Positions 26,731 through 37,220 of a stretch of DNA of 64,000 nucleotides are shown here, in pieces. Below the pieces are notes generated by a model. The model was not told the DNA's origin. It saw only the letters and a program-made list of their open reading frames with translations, and searched no databases. The stretch is from Paramecium tetraurelia. Its lineage: Eukaryota; Ciliophora; Oligohymenophorea; Peniculida; Parameciidae. Location of the stretch: positions 62,001-126,000 of the forward strand of contig NW_001799477.1 in assembly GCF_000165425.1 (NCBI RefSeq). The letters run 5' to 3'. Within the stretch, counting starts at the first letter, position 1, and each line of letters opens with the position of its first letter. A program made the position numbers and the translations under genes.

Positions 26731-28444
26731 ATGGCATCAGCTTTCCCTAAATTACCAGGCTTCGTGCCCACCTAGGAGATCGATGTAACCCTTACTTAAT
26801 AATATTACTAGAAACCAAACTTCAGGAAGGTCTCATCAAACAAACAGGAACAAAATAGAGAAGTCAATCATTTACCCAATAAAGAATATGCTGTACCTCG
26901 TAAATAACCAATTCAAATACCACCATAATCAGGAATGTTCAATCCTGATTATATGAGTACAACTCATGCAATGCATCTTCCCAAAGTAAAATAACAGTTA
27001 CATCGTAGAATGCCAACAATGATTCTGAGGAATTATACTAACCAAGCTGGGTCAAAATGGATAGACATGTCCTACGATTCAGTGGTTACTTCAAAGAAGC
27101 AGTCGTCGAATCTGCACTTGAGAATTATCGTATTCGCAAGATTACAATCTTTTATTATCTTGAAGATCATTCACTGAGTATAACTGAACCAAAATAAGAA
27201 AACAGTGGTGTTCCCCAAGGAGCATTCCTTAAAAGATAGAAGGTACTCTCTCCCCATCTAATAATAGGTATTAAGAGCAGATGATTCAAAGACCTTCATA
27301 CTTCCTGAAGACTTCAGAATCAATCAAGATATCATCATCTTTGGAAAAACCATTCGTCTTTTTGATTGCGATCAATACACCAGAGAGTTCTACTAAGTAA
27401 TCTCAATCCTTATCTCTAGTTATAAGGAATACCTTAGGAACCCTCCTTTGTGCCTCAATCAGACTCATTTGAAACCAAAACTATGACTAAATTCGTACCT
27501 TAAAAAGACACAGTCATGAAAGATTACTTAGAACACAAATTAGGAGGTGGTAAAGTTACTTCTCAAAAGTAATTCTTAGAAAATGACAGAAAGGTTTGAT
27601 TCTAATTTTATAATCATTAGGTCCTTAAATTCTATGTGTTTTCAGACATCGAATATATTCTTCACTATTATTTGGCTGATGACACCATTGAAATCAAAGA
27701 AATCAATTCAGCCAATTCAGGAAGAGTCCCATTCCCTATGATGTTGAGGAGGTAAAAACTGCCCAGGAAATTCTCGCTCAATCAACCCGGATAAACATAT
27801 GCTGAGGATTTCATTAGACCACAAGATATCTAATATGGATAAGCACTCATTATCTATAATCGCAAATTCCTCATCAAAGGGTGTGATCAATTCACTAGAT
27901 ACTACTATTTTGAAAAATTCAATGTCGATTTCCCTTTAGGAGGTCAAGAAGAGTATGTTCAATAAGAACGATCGAGTATTTTCTATTTATCATTTAGACA
28001 TTATTATCCCTCCACACAATGGAATTGGAGATGAGTAGGATTCTCTTGGATACATCTACAGATTATAACCCATACCTCCAAAGAAGGATTTCTTCAAATG
28101 GGTTGATAACCAAGTCAATCTCAGATTCCTAGCCATGTTCAATACTACCAAACCTGAAGACAAGGACAGAGTTTTTGTAATCACATTCTTTTTAAACGAT
28201 GATAGTCTGTTGGTATATGAACCTACCGTTAGAAATTCAGGTAATTTAACCCATACTTATTTTAGGTATTCCTGATGGGAAGTTCTTGGAAAAAAGGAAG
28301 TATAAGAATGTGAATAATAATAACGAATTCTTTACTCCAGGAGATCTGATTGTAGGGAATGAAGTGTAAATAAATGGATGGAGATTTCAATTGTTGGATT
28401 GTGATGAATTCACTAAAAAATGGTATTCTGAGAACTTTAAATGA
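26731..28444 (+). CDS. DM10-domain ciliary protein (EFHC1/RIB72-like)
   Basis: Three DM10 domains are visible. The first (about 27060-27400) reads FSGYFKEAVVESALENYRIR, then ITIFYYLEDHSLSITEP, NSGVPQGAFLKRQK and FDCDQYTREFY. The second (about 27600-27950) has HYYLADDTIEIKE and GCDQFTRYYY. The third (about 28090-28440) has VITFFLNDDSLLVYEP, NSGIPDGKFLEKRKY and LDCDEFTKKWY. Each carries the FYxLxDDxxxxxEP and D-C-D-x-F-T signatures of EFHC1/RIB72, proteins of the doublet-microtubule inner surface in cilia. The N-terminal MASAFPKLPGFVPTQE matches the family leader. Introns of about 25 bp (for example GTACTC...ATAATAG near 27243) are needed. The gene ends right after the third DM10, so the C-terminal EF-hands of some RIB72 proteins are absent. 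Confidence 0.9.
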
Positions 28445-28483
28445 ACATATAAATAAATTCATCCCGTATTTATTATTATATAT

Positions 28484-29763
28484 TCAAACCACCTTGCATT
28501 TCATATCTGCCAAATTTCCAATAAAAAACAATACAAATTTCTTATTTTTCTAAAAGAACTATTCAGCACCTGTCTCTCCGCCAAATCCCAACTTTGAACA
28601 CTTCTTTTTACTGTATTCAATCTTAATGTCTTCATATTGTAATAAACATTATTTATTCTAAATATCTAATGATACTGTAATGTGAGCAGATCTTTTCTCT
28701 TTTAACGCTCTTATATGATATGAATATTTACTGTCTCACAGATTCCCCTATGATCTTGCCTTCTGGTTTCTAAACCGAGAAATTGATTCTGCCTGTGTTA
28801 CTCAATCCGAAATAGGCACTACTATTCTATCTATAGAAGTAGTTGTAATTCATTAATTTAGAATGATGAGCAAATCCAACTTGCAATTATTAATTTTGGC
28901 TAGTATCATATTGTTCAACTTAAATAGTAAATTAATATTTATTGGGATAGGAGAATGTATTTTATGATACAATTACTACCTATTGATCTTACGATGTAAT
29001 TGTTATGATGTTTCCATTTTCGATAGTACTTTTATTACCCTACAGACTGTAGAATTAGATGGATTTCTCTAAGGATAATAATTTGGGTATCTCTTGAAGT
29101 GTTTCGAGTATGTCATTTTATATTTGCTATGATAACAACATCAAAATACATTTAAGTCCTTCTTCTACAACTTCAAGCTTTATTACAATAGACATTTATA
29201 GATTGTAAATATCTGCTACTTGTTCTATTCTATCTCGGGCTTATTAATCAAGGCATTCAAGTCTTGATTCAATTTCGCTTTGTTGATATTCCCACTTTAA
29301 TAGAGGTGATACAATTTCACAATTTCTTGGCAATTGGTGACGTTTTTGAGCAGATCGAAAAACTCTATCTCTTTTTATTGAATCTCCTTAGGAGTCAATT
29401 GATTATAATAAATCTGCAAGTCTTCTCTAAATAATTTGATATCATGAATACTAAAAGCCGTCAAATTTCAACAATATTTCATTTTAAATGGAAACAAATT
29501 CTCTATCTACAACACTCACCAAATCTTATTCACTTCTGAGTTTGGTCACATAATCAATCACTTTAGAGTTTTCCAATTTGATGTTATTCTATACTGTGTC
29601 TTATATTAATTACATTTAAAATGTCATCTATAAAAAGACATTGTTCTGGGTGATCGGAATGATCCTCAATCAAACACTAAACACAAGCGACGTGAGATTT
29701 GCATGCCGATTCTAGGCAAATCAAATCAATTTATTAATCTTTGTGTTTTGAACAAGTTTGCAT
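28484..29763 (-). CDS. B-box zinc finger / coiled-coil protein, paralogue of the 14.5-15.6 kb gene
   Basis: A 395-residue protein with four introns of 25, 22, 23 and 22 bp. Span minus introns is exactly 396 codons. The N-terminus MQTCSKHKDQQIDLICLESA followed by CKSHVACVQC and EDHSDH has B-box C/H spacing. A long coiled coil follows (LTPKEIQQKEIEFFDLL, KLNQDLNALINKPE). The C-terminal region resembles the SPRY-like half of the gene at 14514-15589 (VGFAHHSKLMNYNYF, SSAYFGLSNTGRINF). One intron uses GTTG rather than GTA at its 5' end, so that boundary is less certain. It converges on the DM10 gene (39 bp apart). A scaffold or ubiquitin-linked role is inference from the domain class. Confidence 0.78.
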
Positions 29764-29814
29764 TAAAATTAATTATAATATTTTATTTCGATTTTGATCA
29801 TCCAATCAAATGAA

Positions 29815-30759
29815 TCATTCATTTTTCTATCCAAAAGAAGGTCCAGCTCTTATTTTTTTAATTAAGAATGCCAAAGCTATCAACAATTAAATCACCCCCA
29901 CAACGATGAAGGCAATCGAAAGAAACAGATTCTTCCCTCCAAAAGGTCCAGATGTGGAAAGCACAATGTTCTTAGCTCCAGCAAACATTTGCGGATTGTA
30001 ATTGTTTGAGAATTCGAACGTGTATTCTCCCTCCTCAATGTCCTATTCTATGCGTCCCCACAGTTTCCTGAATGTGGGCAGTCCTGCAGTTCTCATCCAG
30101 ACTATGAAGTGCTCATTCTCTGGGTCAATCCATTGAGTGCTCTCAGAATCAGTTGCTCGCTTGTACTTTTTACCTTTGTCATTGGGCCAACTGATTCCGG
30201 TTTAATTCAATTCAATATTCTTGCCCGATAAACTCAAAGCATAAGTATCATTGAAGAAGCTCTTCGCCACCAATCCACAAGGACTTGCAATGTCGTCTGG
30301 TTGCCTTTCCTTTGGGACAAGAGTATTCTTTTCTGTGATATACACATTCTATTGCCACTCTTCCAGGTCTTTGTTGTAAATGATGGGATCGCAATACTTC
30401 TCTGCATCTGAAAGTGAGATCTCTTCTCCTGACAATTAGGTTGATGATTTGGACTTCACATATCGTCTATGGTTTTGATAAAAGTTCTCAAGCTCGTAAT
30501 AAAAGTAAATCGGAGCTTTCATGTTATCCAAATTCTGCGTAAAACTGCACCTCTTATTATATTCAACAGGCGAACATTTTTGATCATATTTATAGATCGT
30601 TACTTCCTAAATGTTATTATTGATCACTGTTATCACTATTCCCAAAGCCACAAAAATCACACCAATTATTGAAAACAAGGCAATTGTGCTTCCGACTGAA
30701 GGTACTGGATGCCATTTCTTAAAGAAAAGCCAATGCAGAAAACCTTTCGAATCACTCAT
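29815..30759 (-). CDS. CDC50/LEM3-family subunit of P4-ATPase lipid flippases
   Basis: An intronless 314-residue frame. The cytoplasmic N-terminus (MSDSKGFLHWLFFKKWHP) precedes a first membrane span (STIALFSIIGVIFVALGIVI). A large luminal domain follows with cysteines (DQKCSPVEYNKRCSF) and conserved motifs: APIYFYYELENFYQNHRRYV, CGLVAKSFFNDTYAL and WMRTAGLPTFRKLWG. It closes with FGGKNLFLSIAFIVVGVIQL as the second span. These are the defining features of CDC50 proteins, which chaperone and activate P4-ATPases that move aminophospholipids to the cytosolic leaflet. Length is close to the family norm (about 320-360). The start at 30759 lies only 21 bp from the divergent SCP2 gene, so the two share one minimal promoter space. 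Confidence 0.93.
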
Positions 30760-30780
30760 TAATTAATTAAATATCTTTTG
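30760..30780. promoter_or_regulatory. 21-bp divergent intergenic space
   Basis: Only 21 bp (TAATTAATTAAATATCTTTTG) separate the ATG of the CDC50 gene (minus) from the ATG of the SCP2-domain gene (plus). Any 5' UTRs must be a few bases long or overlap, and core promoter elements probably extend into the coding regions. The palindromic TTAATTAATTAA block is the only recognisable pattern. Confidence 0.45.
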
Positions 30781-31201
30781 ATGGCATTGAAATCAGCTGC
30801 CATATTTGAAAAGAAGGATCCATTCATCAAAACCCAAGGAGCAGACTTGGTTAAGGAATTAGTTCAGTCTATTTCTTTGAAGTACATTCCAATCTTTGCT
30901 GTCCTTTAAAAAACAGTAAAAACAATTGTATCAAAGATTAAGGTGATAATCCAGAACTATGGACAGTTTATCTTGAAAATGGAAATGGAGTAGGCTCTTT
31001 TATCATTAGTCTATCTCTAATGGCAGAGTGTGAACTGCTGATGCCACATTCACAATAGTTGATGATGATATGATCGCCATGGCTCAAGGGAAATTGAATC
31101 CTCAATAGGTCTTCATGTAAGGAAAGATGAAAATCAAAGGGAACATGGCAGCTGCCACTAAGTTCATACTGAATTTGATAAGTAAAGATGCCAAGTTTTG
31201 A
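30781..31201 (+). pseudogene. SCP2 sterol/lipid-binding domain gene with an in-frame TGA
   Basis: The frame starts MALKSAAIFEKKDPFIK. With introns of 35 bp (near 30878) and 20 bp (near 30990) it reads GDNPELWTVYLENGNGSISN, then GRV, a TGA at 31031, then TADATFTIVDDDMIAMAQGK and LNPQQVFMQGKMKIKGNMAA. The last two blocks are the hallmark of SCP2 domains, small lipid carriers of peroxisomes and cytosol. Total length minus introns is 122 codons, normal for a stand-alone SCP2 protein. The TGA replaces a variable residue just before the conserved ADATFT motif, so the downstream half would be lost. Either the gene is a young pseudogene, or the base is an error or variant. The 35-bp intron call is uncertain because the region upstream of GDNPELW lacks the expected hydrophobic strand. 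Confidence 0.7.
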
Positions 31202-31313
31202 GTGAGAATTATTATATAAATATATATATAAAAATAAATAAATGTATGATAGCAGAAACAATTCAGTCCCGAGATCATTGTAATAGTTGCAATACTTGAA
31301 ATAATTTCATATC

Positions 31314-31985
31314 ATGGATATAACCAATGATAAAGAATAGATTGCAAATTATCTTGACATTTTAAATCAGGAAACAGATGTATATTATCTATTTGATTCT
31401 TTTCATTCTCTTTTGAATTCCGTTAAGCAAGCTGAGGAAGCTAAGATAACTAATAAACCCAGACAAAATACAATTGATTGGTGGAAATTAACTAATCAAT
31501 CCTATAGCTGGGCAGGCTTGAAAAATATCAAAGGGATTTCGAACACCCCTTCCTAGATACGAGTAACTAATGATAGTAGTCATGCGAGATAGATAGGGTA
31601 AGTCGAATTGCAGGTTTTCAATGAGAAGGATCTTGAAAGCAAGAAGCAAGATAGAATGCTGCTGAGTGTCTATTAATTGCAGAATAAGTATTACAAATGC
31701 CACATGGGATTCTGTTAGCTATAGAAATTGGAAGGGTAAGTCGTCATCATCACGAAATTGTACATCGCCAAATGGTACAGGAAGGTGGGCAATTACTTAG
31801 AGTTGATACAAGAATTCATTAAATATATCTTGAGTGTGGTGTCGGCATAAAGAGTGAAGATCAAAATTAATTCTAGTTAAGGATCGCAAATCAAGTATCT
31901 CCAATAATTGGGATTCAAATTATCCTAATCTATTCCATTAATAAATGATCTCAAAATATTTACTTTAATTTTAGACAAATAATGA
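31314..31985 (+). CDS. Unknown 223-residue protein, weakly GNAT-like C-terminus
   Basis: A single uninterrupted frame runs from ATG 31314 (MDITNDKEQIANYLDILN) to TGA 31985, with many TAA/TAG glutamine codons. The middle is polar (WWKLTNQSYSWAGLKNIKG). The C-terminal half (LYIAKWYRKVGNYLELIQEF, then VKIKINSSQGSQIKYLQQLG) vaguely recalls the end of a GNAT acetyltransferase fold (V.p.yR..G..L...G..LGF). The acetyl-CoA loop is not convincing, so this is only a suggestion. No signal peptide or transmembrane segment is present. It converges on the piggyBac-derived gene, 149 bp away. Confidence 0.68.
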
Positions 31986-32134
31986 TTCACTATTATTATT
32001 TAATAATCTATCACCAAATGATAATATTATATATAAATTAAACATATAATGCAACTTCCATAAGTCAAATAAAATGCAACATTTATGAGCACTTTAAATA
32101 AAAACAATGAAAAATGCATTATGTCATTAGTGTA

Positions 32135-35100
32135 TCATGGTTATGTTTGTTTCTTGTAAGCTTGTTTTCTGACTTGGCTGAAAAAATCAAACATAGCACT
32201 ACTAGCCTATTCGGTCTCTTTTTCAGGTTGTCCTTATTATTGTGGTGCGTTGAATGCTTTCTTATTCTACTTTCTTACTTTCTTTGGTGCATCCTGAGTA
32301 TCGCCCTAATTTCCTTATTCGGCTAATAAAATTAAATGAAACTCGATTACCTTATGCTGCTTGATTCTATGCGGACTGCAATTACTATCTGGATGCTTTG
32401 GGTCTACCACCTCCTCTGCGATTGCCCCCTTTTTCTCTTTAAATAACAACAATAGTAGTTTTCTTGTGATAATTGTCTTCGTAATTGATTGGTATCATAT
32501 TCTTGAAATCCTGATATGATTTGGCATAAATGGAATCTAGTTCTGAAGTGTCTGGTTTGAATCTGAGATTGGCATCAAGAAATTGTTGATCGACTTCTTC
32601 ATCCTCTTAATCCTAGTCGTATTGATCATATCCACAGACAATTTGATAGTACATGCCTTCTTTGAGATATAGTTTGGGATTGAGATGGAACAATCGAAAA
32701 CATGGATAGATGCAAAGAAAAATATTGGTCCCAAGAACTTTATTGCACCCTAAACAAGAAGCAGTAGTTTTGGAGAGGATGCTCTTACTCAAACACACTT
32801 GGCATCTGGCATTTCCATTGTGTATGGGACAATGATATAATTGATCATTGACTATTCCGACGGTTTAATCAGTTTGACAAGATCTATCTACTTAGAGTGA
32901 GCCATCTTTTCTGAGCAAAGGTTTAGGATTCTTATAATCAATGACTTTGTTAATCAGTTGCAGAGCTAGTTCAGTTCTGAATGTCTTAATTTCTTATTTT
33001 TTAAGGATTCGAATATTGTGTAAGATGGACTCAATAACAAAGATGAAGATGATCTTAGAATTTGAGTTGATTGAAGTGTTTTCAGGTTCTGATGGTTGGA
33101 TGGCTATCTTCTCTTCAGTGAATTGCAATTACGATAACTCTTATAAATATTGGCTTCTCATTTGGAGGGACTGTAATGAAACACAAGTGATCCATTGTTG
33201 ATTCTTATAGCATAAATAAATAGGTTCTTTGTTTTTGGATGAGTAAACTACCTATTGATCTCCAGTTGGTGGATGAGGCAACAATGAATGCTACATGAGA
33301 TCAGTGCAAACAAATATCTTCTATTAATATAATTGCAAGACTGATTCGGCATTGAGTAATCCCTGACTATAAACAATGTGTCTCCCTAGATGATACGGTT
33401 CAAACATCATCCTCAATCGCTTTTGCAAATCTCGATGACTATTCAGATCCAATGCCTTATTAATTGGAGTTGCCCAAAAGAACTGTTACAGAATTATGCC
33501 AGATTCCTTATCTATTAATTGATACCATTGAATCTTGGTTGAATAGATGATAGTGTAGAAATTTGATATTAAAAAGAGTTCCTGTCCTGGCAATATCAAT
33601 TTCTTGAATCGATCATTTAACTCCTATGTAAATTAAGGCAGAAACTCTTATCTGAAGAATGATTGAGCATTGAACTCCAATTTAACTGCTAGTTAAGATT
33701 CTGTCTATATTTTTGGTTAGATGATTTCCACTTTCTAATCTATATCATCAAATTGCTGTTGGGTTATTATAGATTTAATACCACCACCTGCAATCCAATC
33801 TTCTCCATAGAAATACTCATTAATATCTGGCAGTCTCATGTACCCCATGATTAACTTAGTTCCTAGGTATAACCAGAATTCTGGCTCACTTGTTTGACAA
33901 GTTTTCATTAGATCTTTGAATCTGGTTTCGCCAAAAAGGAGTCTGATCATGTCCTGAGGATTGTCTTTGTATTCCAGCATTCTGAATTAACCAGAAAATT
34001 TAGGCGGTACCATGTTATTTAATTGACTAAATAAAGTCCAATCTTAATTCTCTATATCTTGTACTATTCCATCATCCTCCTAAACTATCTCTTCCAATAA
34101 GGCTTGATGTTTTCTCTATTGCTGATTCAATGGTTTATTTGACACTTGAGCAGGTATAATAGGCTATTACAATAATTAAGTGATTTTTTATTATTTGTCA
34201 ACCTATTGAGATTAGAAGTTGTCGTTATCTCCCACTTCAATGGGAGTCTGGTTTTCAACAGGCTTTTTTCTGAAGAACGAGGAGGGAGTAGTATCTTCGA
34301 TCTTTTGCTTTAGAATGCTGATATTAGAAGGTGGTGGAAGTTCATCATCAGAATCAATGACAATAGGATTCTTGGTCTTTTTTTAGGTTGTCAATGGAAC
34401 TGTAGTGGGGTGGACAGGTTGAGTAAAGGAGAAGAATTCTTTCTATGTTTTTTTCAAGGCAGGTTCCGGCTTTAACATTTGGTCTAGCAGAGAAGATTTG
34501 TCTTCTGCAGTCTTGTTTTCAAAAGGCTTTTAGATTTCAGGTTGTATTTCTTCGGAGGATCTTTGGGAGGGCGGAGGCAAGACAACTTCTTACTTTTCAG
34601 AATCATTCTAAGAGTTGGCCAAGGGATCATCTTGTTGGGGGGATAGAACATTGTTTTTTTCATTCTTTGCTGTCTTTTTAGGAGTGGTTTTATCATCTTA
34701 AATATCATCGTCGATAATAATAGAAGTTTGTCTCTATTTTTTATAAAGTAATTTGCAGTCTGCTTCTTCTTAACTCTTTTTATCTTCATCGTTGCTTTCC
34801 AATGCAGCCAATATTACAAGGGAATTGACTTCCTACCTAGGAGGGATGAGCTAATCTTCTTATTATTAGGGTTCTTGATTTGTACTTGGTTATGGATGTT
34901 AAAGTTGTGCTTGATTTTGTATTTGATCTTGGGGATCTGTGTTATCTTCTTATATGGGTTATTGTACTATGGGTTCTGTGGTGTTATTGGTTTATGGTAA
35001 TTGATCATGTGTTTGTATGGGTGGTGGATCGATGCTCACATGTTGGGATGATTGATTTTGGATAATGGGTTATGGGATTTGATTCACTAATTCATAGAGG

Positions 35101-35144
35101 AATTGAGACTCAAGTTGAGGCTAATTCGAAGTTATTTCTGACAT
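32135..35144 (-). CDS. Domesticated piggyBac transposase, PiggyMac-like (PgmL-type)
   Basis: A 993-residue protein with one 28-bp intron (32323-32350); 994 codons exactly. Residues 1 to about 370 are Gln/Pro/acid-rich and disordered. From about residue 390 it matches the piggyBac DDE_Tnp_1_7 fold: EFWLYLGTKLIMGYMRLPDI, then NEYFYGEDW and IKSIITQQQFDDID. At about 770-820 lies a piggyBac cysteine-rich domain (CPIHN, RCQVC, TTASCLGCNK, FLCIYPCFRLFH). The tail is basic and glycine-rich (REKGGNRRGGGRPK) and ends in a helical stretch. The catalytic aspartates appear replaced: the DNxxTS position reads YSQGLLNAESV, and the third site reads YKNQQWITCVSL. In Paramecium, PiggyMac and its PgmL partners excise germline sequences in the developing macronucleus. 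Loss of the triad fits a PgmL partner, not PiggyMac itself. Which PgmL is not decided. Confidence 0.85.
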
Positions 35145-35280
35145 TATGTATAATATAATTGAAAAAGAGTGTGGTTTATTTTGAGCTTATATGAAAATTA
35201 TTTCCTGGATTTTATTATAATTTGGATGAAGCAATCCTTTTAAATCAAATCTGAAATGTAGATAATTAGTATTATTAATG

Positions 35281-35990
35281 AAGTCAGCTTTATTTTGAGC
35301 TTGCGTTCTTGGGTACGAGTTCAGTTGGCAAGACTTCACTCATAAAACAATATGAAAGAAATGAATTCTCAATGAAATCGATGAGTACGGTGGGAGTGGC
35401 ATGTATAAAATCAAAGTGTTAATAGTACAAAGAATTTAAGACAGTTATAATAAACAACCAAGATGTGAAGGTGCAACTGTGGGATACTGCAGGATAGGAG
35501 AGATTCAGATCACTAACTCAGAATTATTATCGAGGTTGTGATGCAGTTGTTCTATGATGTTACAAACATGAAGAGATTCGATCAAATTAATAGTTGGATT
35601 GCAGATTTCGATGAGTATGCTATAATTGCTATAAGAAGTAAATGTGAAAGACCAGCAATTAAAATGTTATTGGGTAATAAAATAGATATGTAAACCAGAG
35701 ATGTGAGTACTGAATTGGGAAAGGCGTACTCAAAAAGGAAGAATATCATAATTTAAGAGGTTTCAACCAAACAAAAAACACCTATGTTGAAATTGCCATG
35801 TTGAAATTAATCGAAATCTTAGTTTCTCATAAGACAATAGAATCTGGAGACAAGAATCAGCGTAGAGGATCCATGTTTGAAACCAAATAAACTGTTTTTG
35901 AAGATTCTCTCATCAATAAATCAGCCACTCAAGATAATACGGCTAATGAGCAATAATAGGCTATGATTTCTCTTTAATTTTAAGGAATGA
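35281..35990 (+). pseudogene. Rab-family small GTPase, degenerate copy
   Basis: The sequence spells a Rab protein. P-loop FELAFLGTSSVGKTSLI, switch II QLWDTAGQERFRSLTQNYYR, GNKID guanine-specificity motif (KMLLGNKIDMQTRDV) and the end EIAMLKLIEILVS are all visible. They lie in three frames. No in-frame ATG precedes FELAFLG; a TGA does. Near 35555, VVL is followed by a 4-bp deletion before DVTNMKRFDQINSW. Near 35772 a one-base shift is needed between the EVSTK motif and NTYVEIAMLK. No clear C-terminal prenyl cysteine motif is seen. Paramecium has a very large Rab family, and this is a decayed member, probably an ohnologue. It lies between the PiggyMac-like gene and the L23a gene. Confidence 0.82.
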
Positions 35991-36098
35991 GTATTTCAGA
36001 AAGCATTCTTCTAATCAAGGTTGTATGTGTTCTTGCTGATTATTATTTATCTCTGTTAATTAATTACCAAAAAGATTTAAAAATTTATTTTAAATATA

Positions 36099-36573
36099 AT
36101 GCCAAAGGGATAGACCACTACAACCCAAAAAGCTTAAAAGGCAGCAAAAAATACCAGAGTTGCCAAAAAAGTTGTCAGAGCCAGAAAACATTTCTAAAAT
36201 AGATTCCACACTACTAAACCATTAGCATTAGCTAGAAAACCCAAATTTACCAGATTAACAAGACAATTAAAACCAATCACCAAAGGTTTAGATTTCTAAA
36301 ATGTCCTTAAACATCCACTCATCACTGAAAAAGATATGAAGAAAATGGAAGATGAAAACACCATGGTCTTCTATGTTAATCAAAAATCAACTAAGCCATA
36401 AATAAAAAGAGCATTTTCTAAAATTTATGAGGTCAAAGTCAGAAAAGTCAATGTATTCCATCTCTGCTTATCATTAGATCTTAAATACATTCGGTGGAAA
36501 GAAGAAGGCATACATTAGATTGGGTGGAGAAAACGATGCACTTAATTTGGCCAACAAAATCGGTATCATCTGA
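36099..36573 (+). CDS. RPL23A: Large-subunit ribosomal protein L23a (uL23)
   Basis: A 149-residue protein with one 25-bp intron (GTATTC...CATTAG, about 36450). Span minus intron is exactly 150 codons. The N-terminal extension is basic (KAAKNTRVAKKVVRARKHFQ). The conserved uL23 core includes LDFQNVLKHPLITEKDMKKM, FYVNQKSTKPQIKRAF, VRKVNILNTFGGKKKAYIRL and ANKIGII. uL23 sits at the exit of the ribosomal peptide tunnel and docks SRP and nascent-chain factors. The gene contains relatively few TAA/TAG glutamine codons, as expected for a highly expressed gene. It follows the Rab pseudogene directly on the same strand. Confidence 0.96.
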
Positions 36574-36639
36574 GTGACAATTATATTACACAGTAAAATA
36601 TATATATATTCAAATTTATCCAAATTATTTTTATCTATT

Positions 36640-37137
36640 ATGAACCATTCCATCAGAAACATTTACACTTTTAGAAAGAAACAAAAAAGCTTCAACAAAA
36701 CCTTTGCAGCCAAATATATCAAATAACTACTCACCAATACCCAAACACTCTCTACTCCAATCCCTCATTTAAGAATTGAAGAAGAAATCAATGAACACAC
36801 TAAAATTGAGGATTCCTTAAATATAAAACAATCGGTAGATGATTCCTCATTGCATTCCTCTCATATCATCTAAATTACTCACACCATTAAAAAAAGAGCC
36901 AATTTAGATTGTGAAAATTATCGCTTGATCTATCGACTCAACTCTAAATCTTGTGTTGTTCCCTGCAAGGTTTCATTAAGAAAATTTAAAATGAACTAAT
37001 AAGACTTAAAATTTATGGAGGAATTTGATACTCTAAAATCTCAATTGCAATTTAAATAACCTAATGAAATTGATTTCCTGACTCCCTTCAATGAGTTCTA
37101 TCAAAGGATAAATGAAATCGTATTGAATAGACTATGA
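36640..37137 (+). CDS. Small unknown protein
   Basis: An intronless 165-residue frame from ATG 36640 (MNHSIRNIYTFRKKQKSFNK) to TGA 37137, using TAA as glutamine. It is basic at the N-terminus, which could serve as a mitochondrial or nuclear signal. It is Ser/Ile rich in the middle, with a cysteine-containing segment (RLNSKSCVVPCKVSL) and a helical C-terminus (EIDFLTPFNEFYQRINEIVL). No family is recognised. It is 66 bp downstream of the L23a gene and 83 bp upstream of the next gene, all on the same strand. Confidence 0.7.
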
Positions 37138-37220
37138 ATATGTTATCATTTTATTACTATTGACAACTATTTTAAATATTGCGGCTTTTTTTGAGCAATA
37201 ACTTTTTATAATAAATTATA

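Noticed and set aside
31031-31033. Selenocysteine reading of TGA in the SCP2 gene
   Set aside because: SCP2 domains have no selenocysteine position and no stem-loop like a SECIS element was apparent in the short 3' flank.
32114-32326. Hydrophobic 70-residue plus-strand ORF (MHYVISVSWLCLFL...)
   Set aside because: It is antisense to the last exon and 28-bp intron of the piggyBac-derived gene, whose minus frame is clearly coding to TGA at 32135.
34484-34789. 101-residue basic minus-strand ORF (MKIKRVKKKQ...)
   Set aside because: An off-frame reading of the Gln/Lys-rich N-terminus of the PiggyMac-like gene; the true frame runs through the whole region with TAA/TAG glutamines.
32135-35144. Active piggyBac-type mobile element
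   Set aside because: No terminal inverted repeats, no TTAA-flanked ends, degenerate triad and a spliceosomal intron point to domestication, not mobility.
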